Shown here in pieces: positions 8,360 through 18,262 of a stretch of 64,000 nt of DNA. The translations under genes were made by a program, and so were the position numbers. The first letter of the stretch is position 1; every line of letters begins with the position of its first letter. The notes under the pieces were generated by a model that had not been told where the DNA came from, did no database searches, and saw nothing but the letters and a program-made list of their open reading frames with translations. Origin of the DNA: JAJPKK01 sp963802745 (GTDB lineage Bacteria > Pseudomonadota > Alphaproteobacteria > Rhizobiales > Xanthobacteraceae); assembly GCA_963802745.1 (NCBI GenBank), contig CAWDKL010000054.1, positions 248,001 through 312,000 on the forward strand, read 5' to 3'.

Positions 8360-10648
8360 CTAGGCAAGCAGCACATCCTCCACGCGGATCGGCAGTTTGC
8401 GGATACGTTTGCCGGTCGCATGGTAGACGGCGTTGGAGATTGCTGCGGCGGTGCCCACATTGGCAAGCTCGCCAAGCCCCTTCACGCCGGCTGGGTTCAC
8501 CGCCTGATCTTCCTCCGGCACCATGATGATCTCGATATCCTGGATATCGGCATTCACCGGAACCAGATAGTCGGCGAGGTTGTCGTTGACGTAGCGGGCG
8601 CGCAAGCGGTCGATCTCGGTGGCCTCGTGCAGCGCCGAGCTGATCCCCCAGATCATGCCGCCGAGATACTGGCTGCGGGCGGTGCGCGGATTCATGATAT
8701 GGCCCGCCGCAAAGGCGCCGACCGCGCGCGGCACCCGAATCTCGCCGGTCTGCGCATGGACGCGGACCTCGATGAATTCAGCCCCGAACGCGAACATCAT
8801 CCGCTCCGGTGTAGGGCCACCGGTAATCGCAGCCCGGCCGGTATAAAGCCCGGCCATGGATTCCGGTTTCATGCCGTGGGGGATGTATTCTGCATATTGC
8901 TCGATCACCCCGACGCCCAGCCGATCGAATGCCGCATCGAGCGTCTCGCTCTCGCCATCCCCGGCGGTGATCTTCGCACCTACGAGCGCCAGGGTCGACA
9001 CCGGGCGACCGGCAATCGGCCCGTCATTGGCCGTGGTCACCGCGCGGAACAGCTTTTCCCGTATGCCCTCACAGGCCTTGAGCACCGCGGAGCACGCGCT
9101 TGCGGTCGTAACCGATCCGCCCGCAATAGGCCCGGGCGGCAGTTCAGTGTCGCCGAGTTCCACCTGCACGCTTTGCAGATCGAGTCCAAGCCGGTCGGCC
9201 GCCATCTGCCCGATCACCGTATAGGCCCCGTTGCCGATCTCATGGGCGGCGATCTGAACGGTCGCCTCGCCGTTGCGCAGCAGCGTAACCCGGGCCGCCG
9301 CGGGCGACACCTGGGTCGGGTACACCGCCGTGGCGCAGCCCCATCCAACCCGCCAGTCGCCGTCCCGCATCGAGCCCGGCTGGGGATTGCGGGACGACCA
9401 GCCGAAGGCACGGCTCGCCTCGTCAAAGCACTGCATCAGCGACCGGCTTGTGAACGGAGCGCCGCTGATGGGATCCTTCATGGTATCGTTGATCCGGCGC
9501 AGTTCGATCGGATCGATCCCGAGCTTCACCGCGAGTTCGTCCATTGCCGTCTCAAGCGCGAAAACGTAGGGAACCTCCGGGGGCGAACGCATGAAGCCCG
9601 GCGTGTTGCGGTCGGCGTGAACGATGTTCACCTTGGTCGCGACATTCGGCGCGTTGTAGATGCGCGACGTGGCCTCGGTGCCGCCGACCAGGTACGGATC
9701 AGGCCGCGACGTCACCTCCCAGCCTTCATGGAGATAGGCCATAAGCTTTCCGTCGCGGCGGGCGCCCAGCCGGATGTGGTGTTTCGTTTCCGCCCGGTAG
9801 GTCGCAACGGTAAAACCTTGCGCTCGGCTTACCACGAGCTTGACGGGACGGTTGAGGCGCCGCGCCGCGAGCGCAATTAATGCGGTCCGCGCCGTCACCG
9901 TCCCCTTGGAGCCGAACGCGCCGCCGACATATCTGCTGACCACGCGAATATTGGCCTGGTCGAGACCCAATTCGTCCGCCACGCCACGGCGCAAGCCATA
10001 AACGAATTGGCTCGGTTCGTAGATGGTGAGCTTTTCGTCCTGCCAGAAGCAGATGGTGGCGAACAGCTCGATGGGATTGTGGTGCTGGGTTGGCGTCTCA
10101 TAGGTCACGTCAATGCTGACGTCCGCGTCCCGCAGCGCGGCCTCTGCATCGCCGACTTGCGGATCCTTGTGCTCTTTGGAGACCTTCGCGGCTTCTTCCG
10201 TCGCAGTGCCAGGGCTCCCAAAGGTCGCGGTCGGCTTTTCCTCGGTGTAATTTGCCTCGACCAGGTAGGCGGCTTCCTGCGCGGCTTCGGGGCTATCGGC
10301 GACGACAACCGCAATGATCTGTCCGTCATGCCAAATCTTGGGCGAGGCGAGGGGGGCGATGGTGCTTGCCGCCGGTCCGCCCTCCCCGAAAAACTTGCCG
10401 GGCCTAACCGTGCTCGCATTCTCGTAGGTGAGGATATCGAGCACGCCGGGGACGGCCTTCGCTTCGTCGAGGCGGAGTTCCGTGATGGCTCCCTTGGCGA
10501 TGGCGCTGGTGACCAGGCAGGCATAGGCCGGATTGGGCACGGGAACATCTGCCGCATAGCGCGCCTGCCCCGTTACCTTGAGACGACCGTCGATGCGGGG
10601 AACGGGTTCGCCCATATTGCGTTGGCGGTCCGGAACTGCCGGCTGCAT
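8360..10648 (-). CDS. paoC: Molybdopterin subunit of PaoABC-type aldehyde oxidoreductase
   Basis: A 762-residue molybdenum-cofactor subunit of the xanthine oxidase family. It has the usual N-terminal hammerhead domain (GEPVPRIDGRLKVTGQARYAADV), the Moco-binding repeats (YVGGAFGSKG), and the C-terminal GLGELANVGTAAAISNAVYHATGK, whose Glu is the expected catalytic base. There is no signal peptide. In the PaoABC system the assembled complex is carried out by the TAT signal on PaoA. It is the last gene of paoA-paoB-paoC. The XdhC-like cofactor chaperone (PaoD) is not nearby. Confidence 0.88.
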   Translation of the reverse strand: MQPAVPDRQRNMGEPVPRIDGRLKVTGQARYAADVPVPNPAYACLVTSAIAKGAITELRLDEAKAVPGVLDILTYENASTVRPGKFFGEGGPAASTIAPLASPKIWHDGQIIAVVVADSPEAAQEAAYLVEANYTEEKPTATFGSPGTATEEAAKVSKEHKDPQVGDAEAALRDADVSIDVTYETPTQHHNPIELFATICFWQDEKLTIYEPSQFVYGLRRGVADELGLDQANIRVVSRYVGGAFGSKGTVTARTALIALAARRLNRPVKLVVSRAQGFTVATYRAETKHHIRLGARRDGKLMAYLHEGWEVTSRPDPYLVGGTEATSRIYNAPNVATKVNIVHADRNTPGFMRSPPEVPYVFALETAMDELAVKLGIDPIELRRINDTMKDPISGAPFTSRSLMQCFDEASRAFGWSSRNPQPGSMRDGDWRVGWGCATAVYPTQVSPAAARVTLLRNGEATVQIAAHEIGNGAYTVIGQMAADRLGLDLQSVQVELGDTELPPGPIAGGSVTTASACSAVLKACEGIREKLFRAVTTANDGPIAGRPVSTLALVGAKITAGDGESETLDAAFDRLGVGVIEQYAEYIPHGMKPESMAGLYTGRAAITGGPTPERMMFAFGAEFIEVRVHAQTGEIRVPRAVGAFAAGHIMNPRTARSQYLGGMIWGISSALHEATEIDRLRARYVNDNLADYLVPVNADIQDIEIIMVPEEDQAVNPAGVKGLGELANVGTAAAISNAVYHATGKRIRKLPIRVEDVLLA

Positions 10649-10722
10649 ATTAAATCTCCATGACAGCAGTCTCGGTAAGCGCCCGAATCAGGGTTTGCTT
10701 CCCAAGAACCACTTTGAATGCG

Positions 10723-11667
10723 TTATTGTCGCCTCGTGACTGCATCGGCGAAGGCGGCTTCTGCGGCTTCGGACATCAGCTGAGGCGTGAGCACCCTGCC
10801 GCGCAGCACAACTTCCGCCGGTTTTGCTCGCCATGGGATGGTGGCGACACCGCCAAGCGCGATGCGCACGTCGCGCACGCTGTTTCCGTCCAAATCCAAT
10901 GCTACCGCCGCAGAGGCCAGCGCGAACGCGTAAGATTCCCGATCGCGAATCTTCAGGTATCGCGAGCGCCGGGTCCACGGTCCCGCCGGAATGCTGAAAC
11001 CCGTGATGAGGTCGCCGGGCTTGAGCGTGGTTTCGACATCGGGCGTTTCTCCCGGCGGGCGGTGCAATGACGCAAAGGCGATGCTGCGGGGGCCATTCAG
11101 CCCGAGAATGTCAACCGAGGCGTCCAGCGCTATCAGCGCCTGCCCGAAATCGCCCGGATAGGCCGCGATGCATTTGTCGCTGACCCCGAGCACGGCATGG
11201 TTGCGATTGAAACCGTCAAGTGCTGCGCACCCCGAATTGGGATTGCGCTTGTTGCATGCGGAATAGCTGTTGTCGCGGAAATAGGTGCAGCGGGTTCGTT
11301 GCAGGACATTCCCACCCAGGCTGGCCATGTTCCGGATCTGCTGGCTTGCGGCTTGCTGCAATGTTTGCGCGATCACGGGATAATCTCGTTTCACGACGGG
11401 ATGCTCGGCGGCGTCCGCCATGCGGACCATGGCGCCCAGCCGCAGCCGGCCGGTGTCGGATTCGATGCGCCCCATCGACGTGCGCTCCAGCGCATTGATG
11501 TCGGTCAGAAACTCGGGACGAGCGACGTCGAGTTTCATCAGATCCACGAGAGTTGTGCCGCCGGCAAGAAATTGAACTGCGTTGCCGTGGGTATTGCTGC
11601 GCGCGCCGGTCACAGCTTGTATGGCTGCCGTCGGGTGTTCGGCGCGTTCAATGGTGAAGGGGCGCAT
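10723..11667 (-). CDS. paoB: FAD/[4Fe-4S] subunit of PaoABC-type aldehyde oxidoreductase
   Basis: A 314-residue FAD-binding subunit (CO dehydrogenase flavoprotein fold; FLAGGTTL and SLGGNVLQ bind FAD). Between the two flavin halves is an insertion with C127, C138, C147 and C166. This spacing is typical of PaoB/YagS and related proteins that hold an extra [4Fe-4S] cluster, which ordinary XdhB lacks. It begins one base after the paoA stop codon and passes electrons between the 2Fe-2S subunit and FAD. Confidence 0.88.
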   Translation of the reverse strand: MRPFTIERAEHPTAAIQAVTGARSNTHGNAVQFLAGGTTLVDLMKLDVARPEFLTDINALERTSMGRIESDTGRLRLGAMVRMADAAEHPVVKRDYPVIAQTLQQAASQQIRNMASLGGNVLQRTRCTYFRDNSYSACNKRNPNSGCAALDGFNRNHAVLGVSDKCIAAYPGDFGQALIALDASVDILGLNGPRSIAFASLHRPPGETPDVETTLKPGDLITGFSIPAGPWTRRSRYLKIRDRESYAFALASAAVALDLDGNSVRDVRIALGGVATIPWRAKPAEVVLRGRVLTPQLMSEAAEAAFADAVTRRQ

Positions 11668-11668
11668 A

Positions 11669-12307
11669 TCAGGATTCCCTCATCGCCGTTTTGCCTTGCA
11701 GGACCGCGGCCACAATGTTCGGATAGGCGGCGCAACGGCAGAGGTTTCCGCTCATATATTCGCGGATATCGGCTTCATTGCCGGCATGTCCCTCCTTCAC
11801 GCACGCAACCGCGGACATGATTTGTCCGGGCGTGCAGTAGCCGCACTGGAAACCGTCATGATCGACAAATGCCTGCTGCATCGGATGCAGGTCGCCGTTT
11901 GGTCCTCCGAGACCTTCGATGGTGGTGACTTCGCGGCCGCCAAGGCTTGCCGCGAGCATCAGACAGGAGAGAACTCGCCGGCCGTCCACCAGCACCGTGC
12001 AGGCGCCACACTGGCCATGGTCGCACCCCTTTTTGGTGCCCGTGAGTCCGAGATGATCGCGCAACCCGTCCAGCAGGGTGGTGCGGGTGTCGAGGGCGAG
12101 CTTGTGCCGCCGTCCATTGACCGCTAGCTCCAGGTTGAGCGGACGTCGCGCGTCGCGTGCCTCGGGCTCTGCAGCCCTCGCCAACGCGCCGGAAAGGATC
12201 GGCAGTGCAGCCGTGCCGGCGGTTGTGGAAATGAATGTGCGCCGGCTGTACCCCGGCGCGTCACTCGTGGCTGCGGGCGGTCGTTGGGGTTTTGATATTG
12301 TGCCCAT
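11669..12307 (-). CDS. paoA: TAT-exported 2Fe-2S subunit of PaoABC-type oxidoreductase
   Basis: A 212-residue iron-sulfur subunit. The start at 12307 is supported by GGAG eight bases upstream. Residues 20-45 form a twin-arginine signal (YSRRTFI, then a hydrophobic stretch ending ALARA), so the complex should act in the periplasm. The plant-type cluster uses C95, C100, C103 and C115; the second cluster uses C155, C158, C190 and C192. All eight cysteines are present. It is first in paoA-paoB-paoC. Confidence 0.9.
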   Translation of the reverse strand: MGTISKPQRPPAATSDAPGYSRRTFISTTAGTAALPILSGALARAAEPEARDARRPLNLELAVNGRRHKLALDTRTTLLDGLRDHLGLTGTKKGCDHGQCGACTVLVDGRRVLSCLMLAASLGGREVTTIEGLGGPNGDLHPMQQAFVDHDGFQCGYCTPGQIMSAVACVKEGHAGNEADIREYMSGNLCRCAAYPNIVAAVLQGKTAMRES

Positions 12308-12533
12308 GCTTTCATCTCCACGGCGGGCTTGATGGCGCAACGGCCGGGTAAGCGGAGTGCCGACGATCGAACCCGGGTTCCGCGGCTGAACGGGCTCCTG
12401 TCCGTACGCACGCTTCAACGAGCCGTACGAAACCGGGGCTTGAAAATGCGTGCACAGCCCTATCGTTCCGGGCACTGATTTGGCAGCACGGAACGGTGAA
12501 CGACGAACCGCGGCGCGGGGGAAATCTTTCCGG

Positions 12534-12767
12534 TCAGCGATACGGAAAGAACTCGAAGTATAGAAGAGCGGCAAACGCGATCACGATTGCGAGCAGTCCG
12601 ACGCCAAGCACATAACGTACATTATGTCCCGTCACCCCCTGCCGGGCATCGACGGTGTTCAGCACCACCCGTCGGGTAGGGTTGTTTCCAAACCGGTTTG
12701 CGCTACCAAACCGGTGTTCGTCTTCGCCTCCTGGAGGCGAGCTTGTCGGTGCTTTATCGTAGGGCAT
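12534..12767 (-). CDS. Small single-pass membrane protein, unknown function
   Basis: A 77-residue reading frame with a polar N-terminus (GGEDEHRFGSANRFGNNPTR) and one C-terminal membrane segment (VRYVLGVGLLAIVIAFAALLYF). The clear split into soluble and membrane parts, and resemblance to small hypothetical proteins common in Bradyrhizobium relatives, argue that it is real. Function is not recognised. It lies upstream of and in line with paoA but 226 bases away. Confidence 0.55.
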   Translation of the reverse strand: MPYDKAPTSSPPGGEDEHRFGSANRFGNNPTRRVVLNTVDARQGVTGHNVRYVLGVGLLAIVIAFAALLYFEFFPYR

Positions 12768-12931
12768 GGGCCACCATCGTTATCGACCATGCACAACAAC
12801 GGCCCCGTCGATGTCCGGTTCCCGCCGGTTCCGCAACCGACCCCAGCCCGTTTCGGTTGGGGAAGGTTTTCTTGCCGGCCGCAGGCAAATGGGCGTAAGA
12901 GATGTCGCCAGTTCGCAGACGGAGAAATACC

Positions 12932-13777
12932 ATGCGGATCTGTGCTTCGGCTTGGATGGTTTTGAGCACGTACGTTGCTTTGTTCGCGGGCGTGCCGACC
13001 CGGCTTTCAGCTCAGGTGCCCGACACCCTCGGCGCACCGGATTTTTCCGGCTTCTGGAACCGCGTCGGCGACCTCTGGTTCGATCCCGACCTCGATGATG
13101 ACACCGCCGGGAAACCGGTGACCCGCCTGAAGCTCAACCGTCCCGACGCGGAAGATGTTTGGGCCGGCGATGCCGACAATCCGGTCCTGCAGCCCTGGGC
13201 GCGCGAGGTGGTGAAACGCAATGCCCAGTCGGAAATCCGCCGTGAGCATGTCTACACGGCGGACAATTCCTGCTGGCCGTCGGGCGTGCCGCAGGCCGTC
13301 AACCTGCTCGACGAAGTGCAGTTCCTGCAAGCGAAGGATCGTGTGGTCATCCTCTATCAGCGCGATCATCAAGTGCGCTGGATTTGGCTAAACCGCGAAC
13401 ATTCCAACAATCCGGCGCCGTCCTGGTACGGCGAATCGGTCGGGCATTACGAGGGCGACACGCTGGTGGTCGATACCATCGGCCAGAAGGCCCACAGGAT
13501 GTCGGTGGTCGATCCGTTCGGCACGCCCCATACCGACAAAATCCACGTGGTCGAGCGCTACCAGCTGTTTGCCGATCCGTTCGGCAAGGGCATCATCGTG
13601 ACCGTGCGGGTGGAAGACCCCGGCGCCTTTACGATGCCGTGGACCGGGACCGCCGAATACCGGCAGAACACGGGAGTCGATCAGCTCAAGGAAATGGTGT
13701 GCGCGGAAAACAACCGCAGCTTCGCCGACGGCTCGACCTTCGGCACCATCCCGGAGGAGAAAGGATCGCCGTTTTGA
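12932..13777 (+). CDS. Exported hypothetical protein
   Basis: A 281-residue protein with an N-terminal signal peptide (cleavage near RLSA-QVP). It belongs to a widespread exported family recognised by PDFSGFW near the mature N-terminus, CWPSGVPQAVNL, then SWYGESVGHYEGDTLVVDTIG and VERYQLFADP. No catalytic function is established that I know of. The ATG at 12932 follows GGAGAA. Members often occur near alpha/beta hydrolases or transporters of aromatic metabolism, but the genes here give no clear pathway. Confidence 0.75.
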   Translation: MRICASAWMVLSTYVALFAGVPTRLSAQVPDTLGAPDFSGFWNRVGDLWFDPDLDDDTAGKPVTRLKLNRPDAEDVWAGDADNPVLQPWAREVVKRNAQSEIRREHVYTADNSCWPSGVPQAVNLLDEVQFLQAKDRVVILYQRDHQVRWIWLNREHSNNPAPSWYGESVGHYEGDTLVVDTIGQKAHRMSVVDPFGTPHTDKIHVVERYQLFADPFGKGIIVTVRVEDPGAFTMPWTGTAEYRQNTGVDQLKEMVCAENNRSFADGSTFGTIPEEKGSPF

Positions 13778-13876
13778 CGCAGCCTCTGATGCGCGTGAGG
13801 GACCGGTGGGCGCGCTACGGCGCCGCTCGCGCAAAGCGGGCGGCGCGCCTCTACCCGGGGGGATAGGCGAGCGCCC

Positions 13877-15152
13877 TCACGCAGCCTCCGCCGTCAGCAC
13901 ACGCCCCTTGGTCTCGGGCAGCAGCAGCGCCGCAACGGTGAGGAGACTGTAGGCACCGACCGCAAACACGCCGATGGATTGGCCGAGCGGCAGCGTTGCT
14001 GAGAGCATGCCGACGAACAGCGGGTTCATCGCCGCGACACCGCGGCCGAAATTATACGTAAAGCCCTGGCCGGAACCGCGCATGCGGGTCGGAAACAGTT
14101 CGGTCAGGAACGGGCCCATGCCGGAGAATACGCCCTGGGAGAAGAAGCCGAGCGGGAACCCCAAGACCAGCATCAATGAAATCGTTCACGGGGATTTGCG
14201 TGTAGGTGAGCACGATCGCGATCGAGCCGACCGCATACAGGATGAAATTCATCCGCCTGCCGATGCGGTCGCTGAGCCAGGCGCTGACGAAGCCGCCGAT
14301 CACCGACCCGACAATAATGACGGCGAGATAGCCGCCGGTGCTCAGAACCGTGAGTTTGCGCTCGGTGCGCAGGAACGTCGGCAGCCACGTGGTTATCGCG
14401 TAATAGCCACCCTGTGCGCCGGTCAACAAGAGGCCGGTCAGGACCGTCGTTCGCAGCATCGGCGCGGAAAAAATTTCCAGGAAGTTCGCCGTCTTGCCGG
14501 CCGCCGCCAGGTTTTTCTGCGTCTGCGCGAAGATCGGCGGTTCCTTCACCAGGCGCCGCACGAACAGCACCAGGAGCGCCGGCGACAAGCCCACCCAGAA
14601 CAGCGTCCGCCACGCCAGCGCGGCCGGCATCAGGCTGAAGAACAAGGTCGCCAGCACCGCGGCGATGCCCCAACCGATCGGAAAACCGGTCTGCAGCGCG
14701 CCCACCGCCTTGCCGCGGTGCTGCGGGCGGATCACCTCGCCCATGAGCACCGCGGCGGCCGCCCATTCGCCGCCGAAGCCGAGGCCCATCAGGGCGCGGA
14801 AAACGAGAAGCTGATTGTAGCTTTGCGCAAAGCCGCACAGGAACGTGAAGAACGCAAACCACGCGATGGTGAGCTGCAACGTGCGCACGCGGCCGACGCG
14901 ATCGGACAGCGCGCCGGCGATCCATCCGCCCAGCGCCGACATCACCAGCGTCGCGGTGCCGATCAGCCCCGCATCTGCATTGGTGATGGCAAATTCCGCA
15001 ATGATTGCGGGAATTGCGAAGCTGAACATCTGCACGTCCATGCCGTCCAGGATCCAACCGCCGATGCAGGCCCAGAAGGTGCCCTTCTCGGTGCCGCTCA
15101 TTTCCCCGTACCATGCGGTCGGATGATGCTCGTTGCTGGTGATTGTAGTCAT
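13877..15152 (-). CDS. MFS transporter (aromatic acid/sugar-type), one +1 shift
   Basis: A 12-helix major facilitator. It has the A-motif twice (GALSDRVGRVRTLQ and SAWLSDRIGRRMN) and a cytoplasmic loop with FRALMGLGFGGEWAAAA, typical of the metabolite:H+ symporter/AAHS-like group. The frame breaks at 14177, where one extra base separates TQIPVNDF from LMLVLGFPLGFFSQG. Repaired, the protein has 424 residues. The chosen start (MTTITSNEHH) has AGGGAA upstream. The substrate is unknown. Confidence 0.82.
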
Positions 15153-15462
15153 CGCACTGGTTCCCTGCGGCGGTTGAGATGCCGGTTCCGGGAATGCTGT
15201 GCCAAATACGATGCCTCGGCAATCCCCGTGCATGTCAGCCGGAGAAAATACACGGAGAGACGGCTTTGGGTGCGCATGGTCCGGCCGGATAAGGGCGGCG
15301 CGTGGTCGCCGTTGGCTAGACTACACCCGCTTCGCGATTCCATGGTCTTACGGCGCGCCGCTTTTAGTGCGCACCCGCTGCGCGCCAAGCAGCCGATGTG
15401 CTAGAATGTTTGTTCTATCTCCGGCCGCCGCGGGTGGCGGCCGGCCATACGGGAGGAGCCCT

Positions 15463-16497
15463 ATGACCGCCGATCGTTCGACTATCGACCTTTCCCTGGC
15501 CCGCCGCGACGTGATCATGGCCGCCGGCGCCGGGCTGGCCGGCACCCTGCTGGCGGGTGCCACCGCACAGGCGCAGACCGCCACCCCGGCGGGGGGTGAG
15601 TTCTGGACTGCCGAATACACCGCCAAGAAGGGCGATGTGTCGCTGCAGATGTACCGCAAGCGCGTCGGCGCGCCCGGAACCGGTGCGGCGAAGCCGGTGC
15701 TGTTCCTGGTGCACGGGTCGTCCAACGGCGCGCAGTCGAGCTACGATCTTCAGGTGCCTGGCAAGGAATATTCGATGATGAACGTCTATGCCCGGCTGGG
15801 CTACGACGTCTGGACCATGGACCACGAGGGTTACGGAAAATCCTCCCGCACCTCCGGCAATTCCGATATCGCCAGCGGCGTCGAGGATCTCAAGGCCGCC
15901 ATGCCGATCGTCACGCGCGAAACCGGGCGAGCCAAGGTGCACTTCTTCGGCACCTCGTCGGGCGGCATCCGGGCAGCCGCATTCGCCCAGGCGCAGCCGC
16001 AATCGGTCGATCGCCTGGTGCTGTGCGCCTTCACCTACAAGGGCGAGAACGCGCCGACCCTGGTGCAGCGGGCCAAGCAGCTCGAATACTACAAGACCCA
16101 CAACACCCGCCTGCGCGACCGCAAGATGATCGAGTCGATCTTCACCCGCGACGGGCTGCCGTCGGCCTATGAGCCCGAAGTCGCCAAGGCGCTCGCCGAT
16201 TTCGAACTGCAGTTCGGCGACCAGGTGCCGACCGGCACCTATCTCGACATGACGTCAAAACTGCCGCTGGTCGATCCCACCAAGGTGCTGAGCCCGGTGC
16301 TGATGCTGCGCGGCGATCATGACGGCATCTCCACCAATGCCGACTTGCTGGAATTCTACGACAAGCTGCCCAACGGCGACCGCCAGTTCGTCATCCTGCC
16401 GAATGTCGCGCACAGCGTCACCAGTTCGAAGAACCGTGCCATGGCGTTCCACGTGATGCACGCCTTCCTCACCATGCCGCCGCAGGTGTCAGTGTAG
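15463..16497 (+). CDS. TAT-exported alpha/beta hydrolase
   Basis: A 344-residue alpha/beta hydrolase starting at the ATG at 15463, preceded by GGAGGAG. Residues 12-38 look like a twin-arginine signal (LARRDVIMAAGAGLAGTLL, ending AQAQ). Catalytic residues are visible: oxyanion HG at 84-85, nucleophile S165 (GTSSG), acid D285 or D287 (RGDHDGI) and H317 (NVAHSV). The substrate is unknown. It converges with the NHL-repeat gene across a shared hairpin. Confidence 0.85.
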   Translation: MTADRSTIDLSLARRDVIMAAGAGLAGTLLAGATAQAQTATPAGGEFWTAEYTAKKGDVSLQMYRKRVGAPGTGAAKPVLFLVHGSSNGAQSSYDLQVPGKEYSMMNVYARLGYDVWTMDHEGYGKSSRTSGNSDIASGVEDLKAAMPIVTRETGRAKVHFFGTSSGGIRAAAFAQAQPQSVDRLVLCAFTYKGENAPTLVQRAKQLEYYKTHNTRLRDRKMIESIFTRDGLPSAYEPEVAKALADFELQFGDQVPTGTYLDMTSKLPLVDPTKVLSPVLMLRGDHDGISTNADLLEFYDKLPNGDRQFVILPNVAHSVTSSKNRAMAFHVMHAFLTMPPQVSV

Positions 16498-16531
16498 GTG
16501 GAGACCGTGCGGATACGCATCTGAGACGCAA

Positions 16532-16563
16532 CGGCCCGGATGTCGGTTTCGACATCCGGGCCG
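16532..16563. terminator. Bidirectional hairpin terminator
   Basis: A perfect 14-bp stem (CGGCCCGGATGTCG / CGACATCCGGGCCG) with a GTTT loop, lying between two convergent genes. A short pyrimidine run follows on the + strand. Confidence 0.8.
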
Positions 16564-16613
16564 CTTTCAATGCGCAGCGGCTTCGAAGGCCAGAAACGTG
16601 GCCGCGGCTCCGG

Positions 16614-17624
16614 TTACTGCGTCAGCTTCTTGCCGAACTTCTCCAGCCGCTGCGCATTGGTATAGCCGGCATAGACATTGCCTTCATCGTCCACGCCGAC
16701 GCCTTCCAGGGCGCCGAGGTACTTGGATTCCTCGATGAAGCCCGTGACCTTGCCGTCCTTGGCGCTACCGACGCGGATGCCCTGCTTGAAGCCGGGATTG
16801 ACCTTGTCGGTCGATTGCGAGTCGGCAACGTAGATTTGGTCGTTCTTATCGATGGCGATGCCGCTCGGCCGGCCGAACTGCTTCCACTCCTGGAGGAATT
16901 TGCCGTCCTGGTCAAAGATCTGGATACGGTTGTTGGCGCGGTCGGCGACGAACAGGCGGCCGGCCGAATCGAAAGCGAGCCCGTGCGGAACATTGAATTC
17001 GCCCGGTCCCGTGCCTTCCTTGCCCCACGCCTTGATGAACTTGCCGTTCTTGTCGAACTTGACGATGCGGGCGTTGGTCTTGTCGCCATGGCCGTCGGCC
17101 ACGAAGATATCGCCGTTCGGCGCGACCACCACGTCGGAAGGCGCGTTGAAATGCTTGTCGTCGTTGCCGGCTTCGCCCGGCGTGCCGAGCGTCATCAGCA
17201 CCTTGCCGTCGGGGCTGAGTTTCATGACGGTGTTGCCCTTGCCCTTGGCGCCGCGACCGTCGGTGATCCAGACGTTGTCGTCCTTATCGACGTACAGGCC
17301 GTGCGGGAAGTTGGTGAGCCCGGCGCCGATGCTGGCGACGACGCGGCCCTGCGCATCATACTTGTTGAGCGGGGCGATCTTGGAGCCTTCGCAGCTATTA
17401 CCGCCGCAGCGGTCGTAGATCCACATGCTCTTGCCGTCGCGGGCGGCATTGAGCCCGATGGTGGAGCCGTTGCCGCGGCCCATCGGCTGCTTCGCCCAGC
17501 CCTCTTCGAGCCGATACGGATTCGGGGCCGTGTTGGGGTCTTGGGCGAAGCTCGGCGCGGTGCCGGCAACCGCCGCGATGACGGCGATACCGCACAAGAG
17601 CTTGACGCGATCTGCGTGACGCAT
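16614..17624 (-). CDS. Exported NHL-repeat beta-propeller protein
   Basis: A 336-residue exported protein: signal peptide (VKLLCGIAVIAAVAGTAPSFA), then a six-bladed beta-propeller of NHL repeats (FPHGLYVDKDDNVWITD, APSDVVVAPNGDIFVADG, VPHGLAFDSAGRLFVADR and others). Such proteins resemble peptidyl-glycine lyase-like or binding scaffolds; no enzyme activity can be claimed. The ATG at 17624 is preceded by GGGAG. It stands alone, converging on the alpha/beta hydrolase. Confidence 0.82.
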   Translation of the reverse strand: MRHADRVKLLCGIAVIAAVAGTAPSFAQDPNTAPNPYRLEEGWAKQPMGRGNGSTIGLNAARDGKSMWIYDRCGGNSCEGSKIAPLNKYDAQGRVVASIGAGLTNFPHGLYVDKDDNVWITDGRGAKGKGNTVMKLSPDGKVLMTLGTPGEAGNDDKHFNAPSDVVVAPNGDIFVADGHGDKTNARIVKFDKNGKFIKAWGKEGTGPGEFNVPHGLAFDSAGRLFVADRANNRIQIFDQDGKFLQEWKQFGRPSGIAIDKNDQIYVADSQSTDKVNPGFKQGIRVGSAKDGKVTGFIEESKYLGALEGVGVDDEGNVYAGYTNAQRLEKFGKKLTQ

Positions 17625-18262
17625 GGCATTTCTCCCTGGTGGGACCATGTGGTCCCGGTTGAGGCCGGAAGCGGCGTTGGGCGCCGCTCCGCTCCGGCGC
17701 GAATTGAACCGGAGGGGGTCTAAACGCATGCCCGGCACCGGGGGCGGCGCCAAGCCGGCACAGCTTACATCATGTGCGTGCCCGGTCGCTACGGTGTCGC
17801 CTCGGCCCTTCGGCCATCATTACCCGAGAGAGGGATATCGACCCATTCATGGCGTCCGGTGGAGGCGCAATAGGCGAAGTGCGTAGTGCCATCCATGCTC
17901 GCAAGGCTGAGTAGGTGACGATGTTGCCACGTCCTCATAAATTCGTATGTGCAGGTTTCACGCATCCGGTTCTTCGCGGGGGAGCTTCGTCGCAGGCAGC
18001 ATGACGCCATCCGTCACTCGCTGGTCGAGGATCGCTTTCGCCCTCGCCGGTTCGACTATCCAGTGCCATTCTATTACCACGTTCGCGGGGTCCATGTCCC
18101 CCGGCCACGGCATCAAACCCACCAGCCTCATTGGGAACATTCAATGGGCTGTGCCAATTATCAGCCATCAGACTGGAACCACCAGTTCAGCCGCGGGTTT
18201 AGCACAAGAGGACCTCTCCCCGAACCGGGTGGGTGGCGAATCTTATCGTGGAAAGCCTTTCG
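17625..18262. other. Intergenic region upstream of tkt
   Basis: About 640 bases without a convincing gene. The only candidate is a minus-strand reading frame from about 17936 down to 17789 (MRTWQHRHLLSLASMDGTTHFAY...), too short and unsupported to call. The promoter of the sugar-phosphate operon should lie in the 3' part. Confidence 0.4.

Noticed and set aside
8234..9880. 548-codon plus-strand open frame opposite paoC
   Set aside because: Antisense shadow of the molybdopterin subunit; no domain and atypical composition.
12766..13098. Several open frames of 60-113 codons on both strands around 12.6-13.1 kb
   Set aside because: They overlap one another and the exported protein gene at 12932, with no domain or ribosome-binding support.
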